In this document: in pieces, positions 16,598-25,437 of the stretch | Layout of the letters: each line of letters begins with the position of its first letter | Position numbering within the stretch: position 1 is the stretch's first letter | Source: an uncultured Myxococcales bacterium | GTDB taxonomy: Bacteria; Myxococcota_A; Polyangia; Nannocystales; Nannocystaceae | Direction: 5' to 3' | Assembly (NCBI GenBank): GCA_902826865.1 | Contig: CADEGN010000012.1 | Location: 1 to 53,742 of the forward strand | DNA: 53,742 nucleotides | Notes under the pieces: generated by a model | What the model was told of the DNA's origin: nothing | Seen by the model: only the letters and a program-made list of their open reading frames with translations | Database searches by the model: none | Position numbers and translations under genes: made by a program

Positions 16598-18175
16598 ATG
16601 GCCGACCCGATCGTCGTCCCCGACCGCCTCAACATGACCACCTGGTTCCTCGACGACCGCGTCGCCGAGGGGCTGGGTGACAAGACCGCGGTCATCCACC
16701 GCAGCGGCACCCGCACCTACCGCGAGCTCGTGGCCGGGAGTTGCCGCGTCACCAACTTGCTGCGCGAGCTCGGTATTCGCATCGAGGAGCGCGTCCTGCT
16801 GCTGCTGCTGGACACGCCCGAATTCGTCGAGGCGTACTTCGGGGTGCTGCGCGCGGGTGCGGTTGCGGTCCCCGCGAACACGTGGCTGGCCAGCAACGAC
16901 TACGCCTACTACCTCGAATATGCGCGCCCGCGGGCCGTGATCATCGACGCTGAAGTGTGGCCCGCGTTTGCGCCCGTGTGGAAGGACGCACCCTACACCG
17001 ACCACGTGATCGTGCTCGACCGCTCGGGTGGCCGTGCGCCTGAGGGCACCGTCGACTACGTCCGTGAGGTTGGACGGCAGTCGCCCGACGCACATACGGA
17101 GCCGACCTGGCGCGACGATTTCTCCACCTGGCTGTCGTCGAGTGGGTCGACCGGTTTTCCCAAGTGCGTGATGCACATGCACCACGACTTCGTTTGGAAC
17201 ACCATCGCCTATGCTCAGCGCACCCTCGGCCTGCAAGCGACCGACGTAACCCTGGCCGCGCCCAAGCTGTTTTTTGGCTACGCGCTCGCCAGCAACATGC
17301 TGTTTCCATTCAGCGTCGGTGGCACATGCGTCCTTGCCGATGAGCGACTCGAGGCCGCCGGTTACCTCGATCTGATCGAGCGTCACCGGGTCACGCAGTT
17401 CGTGACCGTACCCACCAACATCGCCAAGCTCGTGTCACTCGAGGACGATCGCCGGCGCGACCTGTCGTCGCTCCATTCGCTGGTGAGCGCCGGCGAGGCC
17501 CTGCCCCCACGGCTGTATCGCGACTTCAAACAGCGTTACGGCGTGGAGATCTACGACGGCATTGGCTCAGCCGAGATGTTCCACGTCTACATCACCAATC
17601 GACCCGGCGACGTGAAGGAAGGATCGCTCGGGCGTATCGTCGAAGGCTATCGCCATCGGCTCATCGACGACCGTGGCAAGGACGTGGCATCCGGGGAGAT
17701 CGGGACCCTCGTCATCGAGGGTCCGTCCGCCGGCGCGGGTTATTGGCGGATGCGCGACAAGAGCCGCGAGACGTTTTGGGGTGACGCCGTCAAGGGTGGT
17801 GACAAGTTCTTCGTCGATGCCGATGGCTACTTTTGGTACTGCGGTCGCGGCGACGACATGCTCAAGTGCTCGGGCGTGTACGTATCGCCGGTTGAGGTCG
17901 AGAACTGCCTCATCGGGCACCCGGCGGTGCGTGAAGCGGGAGTCGTAGGTTGGCGCGACGAGGCCGGCCTCGAGAAGGCAATGGCCTACGTCGAGCTCGC
18001 CGACGGGCACGAGGCATCGCCCGCGCTGGCGGAGGACATCATCGGCCACTGCCGCGCCCACATCGCCGCGTACAAGGCCCCCCGACGGATCGAATTTGTG
18101 CGCGAGCTCCCGCGAACCGACACGGGGAAGATCAAGCGCGGCGAGCTCCGCAAGCTGGCGGGAGACAGGGTGTGA
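16598..18175 (+). CDS. Benzoate-CoA ligase family protein (AMP-forming)
   Basis: A 525-aa acyl-adenylate enzyme. Residues ~180-190 hold the P-loop SSGSTGFPK; DGIGSAEMFHVY (A5) and YFWYCGRGDDMLKCSG (A7/A8) follow, and PRTDTGKIKR holds the A10 catalytic Lys. The region LFFGYALASNMLFPFSVGGT matches the benzoate/4-hydroxybenzoate-CoA ligase group, so an aryl acid + CoA + ATP reaction is likely. The residue after the P-loop Lys is Cys (FPKCVMH), where Gly is usual. It shares a GTGA overlap with the next gene. With hcrABC 10 kb away it could supply 4-hydroxybenzoyl-CoA; that link is inferred. Confidence 0.82.
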   Translation: MADPIVVPDRLNMTTWFLDDRVAEGLGDKTAVIHRSGTRTYRELVAGSCRVTNLLRELGIRIEERVLLLLLDTPEFVEAYFGVLRAGAVAVPANTWLASNDYAYYLEYARPRAVIIDAEVWPAFAPVWKDAPYTDHVIVLDRSGGRAPEGTVDYVREVGRQSPDAHTEPTWRDDFSTWLSSSGSTGFPKCVMHMHHDFVWNTIAYAQRTLGLQATDVTLAAPKLFFGYALASNMLFPFSVGGTCVLADERLEAAGYLDLIERHRVTQFVTVPTNIAKLVSLEDDRRRDLSSLHSLVSAGEALPPRLYRDFKQRYGVEIYDGIGSAEMFHVYITNRPGDVKEGSLGRIVEGYRHRLIDDRGKDVASGEIGTLVIEGPSAGAGYWRMRDKSRETFWGDAVKGGDKFFVDADGYFWYCGRGDDMLKCSGVYVSPVEVENCLIGHPAVREAGVVGWRDEAGLEKAMAYVELADGHEASPALAEDIIGHCRAHIAAYKAPRRIEFVRELPRTDTGKIKRGELRKLAGDRV

Positions 18176-18942
18176 GCGGTCGCTACGCCGAGCTCGACCA
18201 GCTGAGCTACCCGATGGTCGGCGAGCTTCTTGCTCGCGACGTCGCCAAGGTCGCCCTCGTGCCGGTCGGCAGCGTCGAGGCCCACGGTCCACACCTGCCG
18301 CTCGCCACCGATACGCTCATCAGCGCCGAAGTCGCGCGCCGGGCTGGATTGGCCTTGGCCGAGCGTGGGTTCGTGGCGCTACGGGCCCCGGCGATCGCGT
18401 ACGGTGTGACCGACTGGGCGAAGGGTTTCGCCGGCACGACGTCGCTGCCCGCAAGCACGGTGGCCGACGTCGTGTTTTCGACGGCGCGCGCGCTGGTCGA
18501 GATTGGCTTTGACCGCGTCGTAATCACCAACGCACACCTCGAGCCCGCCCACATCGCGACCCTGCGCGGCGTGGTCGCCCGCGCGGACGCCGAGCTCGGC
18601 CGCAAGCTCGTGTTCTCCGACAAGACCCGGCGCCCAAACGCAGCGCAACTGGGTGGAGAATTCGCGAGTGGCTCCTGCCATGCCGGTCGCTACGAGACCA
18701 GCCTCGTCCTCGCGATCCGCCCCGACCTCGTCGATTTCGCCGCCGCCCGGGCGCTGCCTGAGCACTTTGTCCCCTTGCACGAGCGCATCGCAGCAGGGGC
18801 GACCGATTTCGTCGCCTGCGGCCTCGATCAGGCCTACTGCGGCGCGCCGGCCGAGGCCACCGCCGCCGAAGGAGAGGCAACGCTTGCGATCCTCGTGGCC
18901 CAGACCGTCGACGCCACGCTCGCGTCGCTTGGCCTCACTTGA
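18172..18942 (+). CDS. Creatininase-family amidohydrolase
   Basis: A 256-aa member of the creatininase/arfB family of metal-dependent amidohydrolases. The signature VPVGSVEAHGPHLPLATDT gives the metal-binding Glu, His and Asp. VVITNAHLEP takes the place of the usual NGHGGN, and GSCHAGRYETSLVL holds the later His and Glu. In the NAHLEP segment the usual NGHGGN Gly residues are lost, so this is a divergent branch. The GTG start overlaps the ligase stop by four bases. Coupling to an aryl-CoA ligase suggests action on an aromatic amide or CoA-pathway intermediate rather than creatinine, but the substrate cannot be read. Confidence 0.75.
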   Translation: MSGRYAELDQLSYPMVGELLARDVAKVALVPVGSVEAHGPHLPLATDTLISAEVARRAGLALAERGFVALRAPAIAYGVTDWAKGFAGTTSLPASTVADVVFSTARALVEIGFDRVVITNAHLEPAHIATLRGVVARADAELGRKLVFSDKTRRPNAAQLGGEFASGSCHAGRYETSLVLAIRPDLVDFAAARALPEHFVPLHERIAAGATDFVACGLDQAYCGAPAEATAAEGEATLAILVAQTVDATLASLGLT

Positions 18943-19555
18943 TCTCTCTTGTGTCGGCGATCCCGAGCTCGCTGACCACGAGATGCATCGGTACATCGTG
19001 CGCCGCCATAGGGATGGGACCTGCTGGCGGGTCGATGAACGCCGCGAACGCCAGGCCAACGCGAAGGCAGTCGTCGCGGCTGCGTAGCGGTGCCAACGCG
19101 CGATCGTAGTAGCCTCGGCCGAAGCCGATCCGCGCGCCACCGCTGCCAAACGCGAGCCCCGGAACGAGGATCACCGGCGGCGCGATCTCGTGGAGTCGCG
19201 TGGGCACATGGGCGTCCGCGATGGCGGGCTCGCGCAGCCCGAAGCGACCTGGGGATAGATCCGCGAGCGCGTGCACGCGCACGAAGTCGAGGCCGATCGA
19301 GTCCACGCGCGGCAACCAGACCACCTTGCCCGCGCGTAACGCTGCGGCCACGAGAGCGTCGGTCTGCGGCTCGTTGCGCACGCCGATGAAGAGCGCGACC
19401 GCATCCGCGCGTTGCCACCACGTCACCCCGACAACGTGCTCGGCGATGCGCTCCGAGGCTTCACGCACGGTCGAAGGAGCGAGTGCAGCGCGGTGCCCGC
19501 GCAAGACCGTGCGAAGACCAGCACGCCGCGCGGCATCGTCAGGGGATCGGTCCAC
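18935..19555 (-). CDS. 5-formyltetrahydrofolate cyclo-ligase
   Basis: A 206-aa enzyme converting 5-formyl-THF to 5,10-methenyl-THF with ATP. The ATP/Mg loop GGARIGFGRGYYDRAL is intact. The preceding PPVILVPGLAFG and the C-terminal HDVPMHLVVSE are also standard. The GTG at 19555 gives the family's length (RRAGLRTVLRGHRAAL is the typical N-terminal helix). It overlaps the end of the upstream lipoprotein gene by 17 bp and the convergent creatininase gene by 8 bp. Confidence 0.88.
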   Translation of the reverse strand: MDRSPDDAARRAGLRTVLRGHRAALAPSTVREASERIAEHVVGVTWWQRADAVALFIGVRNEPQTDALVAAALRAGKVVWLPRVDSIGLDFVRVHALADLSPGRFGLREPAIADAHVPTRLHEIAPPVILVPGLAFGSGGARIGFGRGYYDRALAPLRSRDDCLRVGLAFAAFIDPPAGPIPMAAHDVPMHLVVSELGIADTREIK

Positions 19556-20138
19556 AGCCTGAGGTGTCGAAGGTGCAGGTGAGCGGATCACAGGCGAGCT
19601 CGCCCCCTGGAAGGCCAAGCAGGCGGCAATCGAAGCCCTGAAGGTCGGGTCCGTCGCATTGCTCGCCCGCGTCGATCATGCCGTCGCCACAACCGTCGCC
19701 GGTACTTGCGTCGGTCGTACTGCCACCGGTGCTTGCGTCGCTGGTACCGGTGCTTTCGCCGGTGCCGCTCGAACCATCGGAGCTTGCCATGCCGGTATCG
19801 CCTCCCGAGCTGCCAGCGGTTTCACCGGCGGTCGAGCCCGTGTCGGTCGAGCCAGCGGCGCCGGTCGTGGAGTTGTCACCGGTTGTACCCGCGCTATCGG
19901 TCTGGCCGCCGACCGTTTCGGCCGCGCCGGTTTCGGCCTCGCTCGTGGCCGTTGGCGCACCCCCGTCGTCGTCCCCACCGGAGGCATCGTTCGTCGTCGC
20001 GAGGCCGCTACCGGCCCCGGTGGACTCCACGGCGCCCGCCGTGCTCACGTCCGTACCCTCGATCCCCGCGCACCCGCTGCTCGCCACGAACAGCCCCGAC
20101 ATGAGGGACCTGGCACACCGCACGTACCATCTAGCCAT
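19539..20138 (-). CDS. Low-complexity lipoprotein with cysteine-rich C-terminus
   Basis: A 199-aa predicted lipoprotein. After a signal segment (SLMSGLFVASSGC) there are ~120 residues almost entirely of Gly, Ser, Thr, Ala, Asp and Glu. The C-terminal ~45-residue module (CGDGMIDAGEQCDGPDLQG...CDPLTCTFDTSGC) is the short cysteine-rich repeat common on myxobacterial surface proteins. It probably projects the small module from the outer membrane. The start is 20138 or 20102; both keep the signal. Function unknown. Confidence 0.7.
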   Translation of the reverse strand: MARWYVRCARSLMSGLFVASSGCAGIEGTDVSTAGAVESTGAGSGLATTNDASGGDDDGGAPTATSEAETGAAETVGGQTDSAGTTGDNSTTGAAGSTDTGSTAGETAGSSGGDTGMASSDGSSGTGESTGTSDASTGGSTTDASTGDGCGDGMIDAGEQCDGPDLQGFDCRLLGLPGGELACDPLTCTFDTSGCGPIP

Positions 20139-20439
20139 ACTCGTCGGGAGCATAGCGCGACTTCGCAGGCTCCGCGCCGGATTCGCCAAAGGTGCGCACG
20201 GCGGGGCCGTTTGCGGACCCACTGCGTTCGGCCTGAATCACCGGCGGCTCCAGACGGTTCCGGCGAACGGCGGGCGGGGACCGAAGCGAGCGCAAGCGCG
20301 ATGCGTCGCGGGCCACGGCCGGCAGGCGCGGGGGGTCGAACGTCCCACCGATCAAGTGACGGGCGCGCGGGTGGCTCGGACGATCGCCGGTGCTGCGCGA
20401 GCTGATGGCACCGGTCCGCTTGCGATAGACTTGCCGGCG
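20139..20439. other. Intergenic region between divergent lipoprotein genes
   Basis: 301 bp with no convincing ORF. It should carry the promoters of the low-complexity lipoprotein (minus) and the SH3-domain lipoprotein (plus). I see no strong boxes, repeats or hairpins. Confidence 0.5.
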
Positions 20440-21531
20440 ATGCACCGTGCGCAGCACCGATCGAAACTCCTCTTGCTCGCCGGGCTCACGATCGCGTGCG
20501 GCAAGTCGGAGACGCTGACCGTCGCTCCGACCACCGCCGCGCCGACCGAAGTCGTTCCATCGCCCCAGCTCAAGGAGTTTCAGTACAAGAAGATCCTGCT
20601 GCTGCCGCCGGCCGAGCCGGTGGCCCGTGCGAACGCGGGCAAGGGCGCACCGGCGCAGAAGGACGCGGGGTACTACGTCGGCAGGCTGGAGAAGGCGATG
20701 CTCGCGCAGGGCTTCGCCGTCGTCTCCCCGGAGATCGTCGCGCGCGCGGCGAAATCGCTGGGCAACCGCGGCGGTTCGATGTCAGCGGTCGAAAAAGCGC
20801 TGGTGCTCGGACGCGAGACGCAGTCTGACGCAGTCATGGTGCTGCAGTCGGTGACCATCGCGGCCGGCCAGGCGTTCTACGACGTCGACAAGATGAAGGT
20901 CGTGTCCGTCGATCCCAACTTGGCCAAGCAGCGCACGAAAAAGCGACAGATCCGCAAGAAGGGTCAGTGGTACCACGCGGAGAATGAGAACTGCCTCGTG
21001 CGCGTACCGCTATTCGAGGTGCGGCTTGAGGCTAGACTGATCGATTCCAGCTCGGGCAACGTGCTCTGGGTCGGCTCGGGCCGCGAGACCGTGCTCGACG
21101 CGCTCGCGCGGGACTGGGTCGCGAAGACCGACAAGCGCTGTCGGGTCGTCGACAAGAATTACGACTACAACGAGACGATCGAGGACGAAGCGACGCTCGC
21201 GGTGACCGTGGATGCGCTTTTCGCTCGCCTGCTAGGGCCGCTCAAGGCCGACGCCTTCGCCGGCAAGCCCATCGTCGTCGAGGCGCCCAAGAAGCCGGTC
21301 GAAAAGCCGGTTGAAAAGCCGGTGGAGCCGCCGAAGGCCAAGGTCGCGATCGTCTCCGGCGATAAGGCTGCGCTTCGCATGGGCCCGAGCAAGAAGGATC
21401 GGCGGATCCGCTACGTGCCGCGCAAGGCCGAGGTTGAGATCGTCGAGATGATGGGCGAGTGGGCCAAGGTCAAGCTGCAAGACGGCTCAACCGGCTGGAT
21501 GCACGACTCGACGTTCATCATCCCGAAGTGA
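20440..21531 (+). CDS. Lipoprotein with C-terminal SH3-like domain
   Basis: A 363-aa protein. The ATG at 20440 gives a basic n-region, hydrophobic LLLLAGLTIAC and Cys20. The middle (~45-260; KKILLLPPAEP...YYVGRLEKAMLAQGF) resembles periplasmic proteins with a TolB/CsgG-like alpha-beta fold. A Lys-Pro-Val-Glu repeat (KPVEKPVEKPVEPPK) then links to a bacterial SH3 domain (~300-363; DKAALRMGPSKKDRR...GEWAKVKLQDGSTGWMH). Such SH3 domains bind peptidoglycan, so it may tether the outer membrane to the wall. The track's longer reading upstream is antisense to the neighbouring lipoprotein and is rejected. Confidence 0.78.
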   Translation: MHRAQHRSKLLLLAGLTIACGKSETLTVAPTTAAPTEVVPSPQLKEFQYKKILLLPPAEPVARANAGKGAPAQKDAGYYVGRLEKAMLAQGFAVVSPEIVARAAKSLGNRGGSMSAVEKALVLGRETQSDAVMVLQSVTIAAGQAFYDVDKMKVVSVDPNLAKQRTKKRQIRKKGQWYHAENENCLVRVPLFEVRLEARLIDSSSGNVLWVGSGRETVLDALARDWVAKTDKRCRVVDKNYDYNETIEDEATLAVTVDALFARLLGPLKADAFAGKPIVVEAPKKPVEKPVEKPVEPPKAKVAIVSGDKAALRMGPSKKDRRIRYVPRKAEVEIVEMMGEWAKVKLQDGSTGWMHDSTFIIPK

Positions 21532-21548
21532 TCGGGGGCGACGTCGCC

Positions 21549-21579
21549 GTTGATCTCGCCTGCGACAGGCGAGATCAAC
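21549..21579. terminator. Perfect 14-bp hairpin between convergent genes
   Basis: GTTGATCTCGCCTG, a 3-nt loop (CGA) and the exact reverse complement form a strong symmetric hairpin. It sits between the ends of the SH3 lipoprotein gene (21531) and the basic-protein gene (21619). There is no U-tract, so it may be a bidirectional terminator or an mRNA-stabilising stem-loop. Confidence 0.6.
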
Positions 21580-21618
21580 GCACGAGCGACAGCGACCGCG
21601 CCGTGCAACCCGTGCGAC

Positions 21619-22041
21619 TCACGAACCTCCGCGCCGCAAGCTTCGGTCGATCTGAGCGATGGCCTTGCTGTATCCGCTCGCGCGACGTTGGGCGGGCTTC
21701 AGCGCGGCAAGCTCGCCGGCGTTCGCCGCCCGCACGGCCTTGGCCTTGGTCAGTGCCTTCGACGTCGTCGCAAGCTCTTTGATCACCTGGCGTAGGGCTC
21801 GGCGCGTTTCCCCACTCCCGGCCTTGCGTGCGCGACGGGAAGCGACCTTCTTGCGCTTCACCAACGCCGCGCGCCGTTTCGCCAACCGCTTCACCGCGAC
21901 GGCCAACTTCTTGCCATCACGACTGCGGGATGTGACGGCCTTGTGGCCGGCCGCAGTGGCAACCGCGATCTTCTCGAGCGCAGCGGCGAGGTTCTTCTCC
22001 ACGAAATCGCTGCTCGCGACGGACTTTCTTGCTTTCGCCAT
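21619..22041 (-). CDS. Histone H1-like basic protein
   Basis: A 140-aa protein rich in Lys, Arg and Ala (VKRLAKRRAALVKRKKVASRR; TTSKALTKAKAVRAANAGEL), strongly basic, with no signal peptide. The composition resembles H1-like nucleoid-associated proteins of bacteria. The ATG at 22041 has a GGAG Shine-Dalgarno a few bases upstream. Likely role: DNA binding and compaction; a ribosome-associated role cannot be excluded. Confidence 0.65.
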   Translation of the reverse strand: MAKARKSVASSDFVEKNLAAALEKIAVATAAGHKAVTSRSRDGKKLAVAVKRLAKRRAALVKRKKVASRRARKAGSGETRRALRQVIKELATTSKALTKAKAVRAANAGELAALKPAQRRASGYSKAIAQIDRSLRRGGS

Positions 22042-22399
22042 GATTCTCCGTGTCCGCGGTTTCGTGAGCGCGGCCCCTGCGATGATACGGCGTCCATCGC
22101 ACACGTTTGCGAATTGCCGCGGAGATCTGAAAGTGCCGCGAGTTCGCCTTGAAGCCCCCCAATCGCCGAGAATCGGCATACCACGGGTGGACTCAGTCGG
22201 CGGTGCGGCGTTTTTTCTGGCCCGCGCTTCGGAGATCGCCCCTAACGCTCGCGCGGCCAAAAGGTTGGCGGTCGCCCGAACTCGCCGGTTCTTTTGACCT
22301 GGAGACTTGGACCGGTCACCCTCGGCGGCAGTATCTCGCGGCGGTCCTCTCGAGAGCCTGATCCACGCGAAGGAGAGACTTTTCCGACCGGTGCAGCTG
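22042..22399. other. Intergenic region, no gene seen
   Basis: 358 bp. The left part should hold the promoter of the basic protein; a TATCAT box lies ~60 bases before its start on the minus strand without a good -35. The right part is the 3' flank of the DUF1552 gene. Short ORFs here have poor composition. Confidence 0.45.
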
Positions 22400-23695
22400 C
22401 TAGAGCTCGACGAGCGGGCCACAGTCGAGGTCGTCCCCGATACCAGGGATATCCACGCCCATGAGGTGCGCGAACGAGGTAAGCAGCTTGTCGTTGTCCT
22501 GTGCCTCGGGCAGCTTCACGTAGCGACCTGTCTGCAGCATGCCCTGGGCGTTGCCGAAGAACGCGGCCGGGACGCGGTTCATCCCATGGTGGACGCCGAA
22601 GTGGCTGATCGCCAAGGTCACGACGCTGTCGAGCAGCGTGCCCTCGCCGTCGGGCGTGGCGGCCATCCGCTCGACGAGCTTGCGCAGCTCGTTCCAGTCC
22701 CAGCGGGCCATCTTGACGTAGTCATCGCGGCGCGCACCCGCCTGGTGGTGCACCTCCCCGTGTCCCGTGTCGACGACGTTGGTGACCCCGGCCCATTCGT
22801 ACTTCCAGTGATAGCCCGAAGATCCCCAGATCATGCCCACGATCCCCGCTCGGCCGCACGCGAGCGCCGCAAACGCGAGATCCATGTGCGCCGCCGCTCG
22901 GATGGGGATGTTGGAGCTGGCATCCGGCACGCCGGGCACCTCGCAGCTGGGCGCCAGGTCCGCCTCCATGTCCTTTGCCACCGCCAACTCCGCTTTGCGG
23001 ATCGCGTCCTCATGGATGTCGAGCTTGAGTCGCTCGACGCCGTCGAGCTCGCCGCGGAAGCGTGAGAGATCCGCTCCCAAATCGTCGAGGATCGATTGCT
23101 TCAGGCGCAGTCGCTGCTGGTGCGCGGCAACGGCTGCCGGATCGGCGGATGGCTCGAAGTCGGCGAAGGCTCGGTTCCAACCATCCACGGGATTGACGAG
23201 CGGTGGCTTGAACGCATTGGGGCCGGTCGCGAACGGCCGATGTCGCATGCTGCCGCCATGGCTCTCGTTGACCTGCAGCTCGAGCGTGGGCACGCCCAGC
23301 TCGTCGGCGACCAGCTGATCGACCGAGATGCCTCCAGGTTGGCCATCTTCGGAGTCATCGGCGGGCAGCACGTCCTTGGCGGTAAGGACCTTACCGACCG
23401 TGCGGACGTGGTTGTTGCCCTTCGGGTTGAGCCCTGAGTTGCGGAGGTTGATCCCATCGATGAGAACCATGTGCTGCCGGACGCTCTCGAAATCCGCGAG
23501 AATCGGCGACAACTCGAAGTCCTGCTCTCCACCGGTGGGGAAAAAGTCGCCGGCAGTGGGGTAACCACAGCAGTTGACCCATATGAACGCGCGCTTCGGC
23601 GGCACATACGCCGACGCCGCGCGCCGAATCGAGAGGACCGGGGTCAGAAGCGCCGCAGCCTTCAACGAGCCGAATACGAAGTTGCGGCGTTTCAT
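22400..23695 (-). CDS. DUF1552 family exported protein
   Basis: A 431-aa protein with a Tat-like N-terminus (MKRRNFVFGSLKAAALL). The body has the family's YVPPKRAFIWVNCCGYP opening, NNHVRTVGKVLTAKD, SVDQLVADELG and the C-terminal LLTSFAHLMGVD. DUF1552 proteins resemble sulfatase/DUF1501-type alpha-beta enzymes and almost always pair with a DUF1592 cytochrome-like partner; function unknown. Its start overlaps the stop of the partner by four bases. Export folded through Tat suggests a cofactor or metal. Confidence 0.85.
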   Translation of the reverse strand: MKRRNFVFGSLKAAALLTPVLSIRRAASAYVPPKRAFIWVNCCGYPTAGDFFPTGGEQDFELSPILADFESVRQHMVLIDGINLRNSGLNPKGNNHVRTVGKVLTAKDVLPADDSEDGQPGGISVDQLVADELGVPTLELQVNESHGGSMRHRPFATGPNAFKPPLVNPVDGWNRAFADFEPSADPAAVAAHQQRLRLKQSILDDLGADLSRFRGELDGVERLKLDIHEDAIRKAELAVAKDMEADLAPSCEVPGVPDASSNIPIRAAAHMDLAFAALACGRAGIVGMIWGSSGYHWKYEWAGVTNVVDTGHGEVHHQAGARRDDYVKMARWDWNELRKLVERMAATPDGEGTLLDSVVTLAISHFGVHHGMNRVPAAFFGNAQGMLQTGRYVKLPEAQDNDKLLTSFAHLMGVDIPGIGDDLDCGPLVEL

Positions 23696-25437
23696 GGGTC
23701 AACGGTCTCCTTGATGTAGAGCGTGGGATTGGCGAGGAGCTCCTCGATGATCTCGGTGAGGGCACGTTCATTCTGAACCGAAGCGGATGCAAGCTCGTCG
23801 GCCACGGTTGTGAGGGTCTTCCCGGTCATTCGGCCGGTGACGAAGCGAAGCATCTGCGTGGTCAAGCAATAAGCGACCTCCTCGCTTTGGGCGAGCTCCG
23901 GAATGATGTCCATGACGCCTGTGTAGTCGCGGGTCGCGCCATCGAGGAGGAGACCCGCCACTTTAGAGTCCAGTGGGCGGTCACCGAAGTGGGTCTGGTA
24001 TTGGCCGAGCGCGTCGAAGTTGCTCCACAGGTATCCAAACGGCATGAACGTCGCGTGGCACGCGACGCAATGTTCGTCCTGGTTCATGATGAGCTCGAAC
24101 TGCTCTCGCGTCGTGAGCGCGTCGAAGTCCTCAACTTCATCCATGACCTCGGCCGCCGCTGACTGCACGTCGATCCCCGCCGGAAGTCCGACCTCTTCGC
24201 ATAGCAGCTGGTTGACGACGAGCAATCCGCGCGGAATGGGCTTGTCCCGCGCAACGTCGCCCCCCGAGGAGTGCACCGCCATCACGCTCGCGAGCGTCAG
24301 TACGCCGCCACGCTGCGTTGGGTCGAGTTCGAGCGCTTCGAGCTCGTCGCTGGTCGATTCCAGACCATATAGCGGTGCGGTGTGCCGGTTCGCGTAGGTC
24401 AGGCTTCGGGTCAGCAGGTCGGCAAGCGTGCCTTTTTCATCGAGCACCACGTGCTCGATGAAGGCACCCAGCTCGTCGCGAAGCGATTCACCGAGCTCCG
24501 GCGTGCCGAATTTGGCGAACTCCTCCGGCGCTGCCGCCATCCGATCGAGCGCTTGAGTGCGGAGCCACTGCCCGATGAAGCGCACGATCTGGGCGCGGCC
24601 TGCACCCGTGGCAAGCAAGCGGCGCACGTGCTCGCGAATGCGATCCCCATCGAGTTGATCCGCCTCGGCGTCGGCGAGCAGCAGCTCGTCGGGCATGCTT
24701 GCCGTGAGCGTGTACGAGACAAGCGACGCGCGCTCAAACGGGTCCAGCTCCACCGTCTCGGCGTCTGCGTCCGCGGCCTCGCCGATCTCGGTGCGGTACA
24801 GGAAGCGTGTGGACATGAGCAGGCGCGTGACCAGCAACTCCATTACCCGGGCGGAATCGTCCGCTTCCTCTGCCGCACCTGCGGCGAAGGCGAGCAGCCC
24901 TTGCCGCGCGTCGGCATCGAGTGGCCGCCGATGCGCGCGGCGCCCGAGTTCGTCGACGACAGTTTCAACGCACGCCTCCGCCAGCGGCGCTACGGCATCG
25001 AAGCACGGAAAATCCTGCGGCAGTCTGGTGGCCACGTACTCGGCCGCCAACCGCTCCGCCTCCAGATATAGGACGCCGAAGAGGCTTTCCCCCAGCTGGC
25101 CGTTGCTCCCGTTGTCGTAGCCCGATCCGCGATCGGAGAAATCGAGGTCTGGCAGCGCCTCGACGCCAAGCAAATCGCGCACCGTGTTGCGATACTCGTG
25201 CGCGTTCAGCAGCCGGATCTGGCGCGGATCGACGCTCTCCACGGCTGGCCCATCGGTATCGTCGCCCTCGCCGTCGCCGTCGTCGTCCCCGACGTTGCTC
25301 GCCCCGCCCCCGCTGTCGGCCGCAGTCGCGGCCGCCGGACCGCTCGGTAAGCCCGCCAGGCCCGTGTAGCATGCGGTGGACGCCAGCGCGCAGGGGCCGG
25401 CCCACGCCATGAGCGTGGCGAAGCTTGTCCCGCGCAC
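23692..25437 (-). CDS. DUF1592-family lipoprotein (DUF1587/1595/1592/1588/1585)
   Basis: A 581-aa outer-membrane-type lipoprotein. The GTG at 25437 gives a signal with ALASTAC (Cys23) and a Gly/Asp linker. RLLNAHEYRNTVRDLLG (~75, DUF1587) is followed by DUF1595, DUF1592 (~225-345), DUF1588 (~365-470, RGGVLTLASVMAVHSSGGD) and DUF1585. A CVACH heme motif lies near ~457 in DUF1588. The order is canonical. An ATG at 25410 is an alternative start. It forms an operon with DUF1552 (ATGA overlap). The pair is known from planctomycetes and myxobacteria and is presumed to act in extracytoplasmic redox or polymer breakdown. Confidence 0.87.
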   Translation of the reverse strand: MRGTSFATLMAWAGPCALASTACYTGLAGLPSGPAAATAADSGGGASNVGDDDGDGEGDDTDGPAVESVDPRQIRLLNAHEYRNTVRDLLGVEALPDLDFSDRGSGYDNGSNGQLGESLFGVLYLEAERLAAEYVATRLPQDFPCFDAVAPLAEACVETVVDELGRRAHRRPLDADARQGLLAFAAGAAEEADDSARVMELLVTRLLMSTRFLYRTEIGEAADADAETVELDPFERASLVSYTLTASMPDELLLADAEADQLDGDRIREHVRRLLATGAGRAQIVRFIGQWLRTQALDRMAAAPEEFAKFGTPELGESLRDELGAFIEHVVLDEKGTLADLLTRSLTYANRHTAPLYGLESTSDELEALELDPTQRGGVLTLASVMAVHSSGGDVARDKPIPRGLLVVNQLLCEEVGLPAGIDVQSAAAEVMDEVEDFDALTTREQFELIMNQDEHCVACHATFMPFGYLWSNFDALGQYQTHFGDRPLDSKVAGLLLDGATRDYTGVMDIIPELAQSEEVAYCLTTQMLRFVTGRMTGKTLTTVADELASASVQNERALTEIIEELLANPTLYIKETVDP

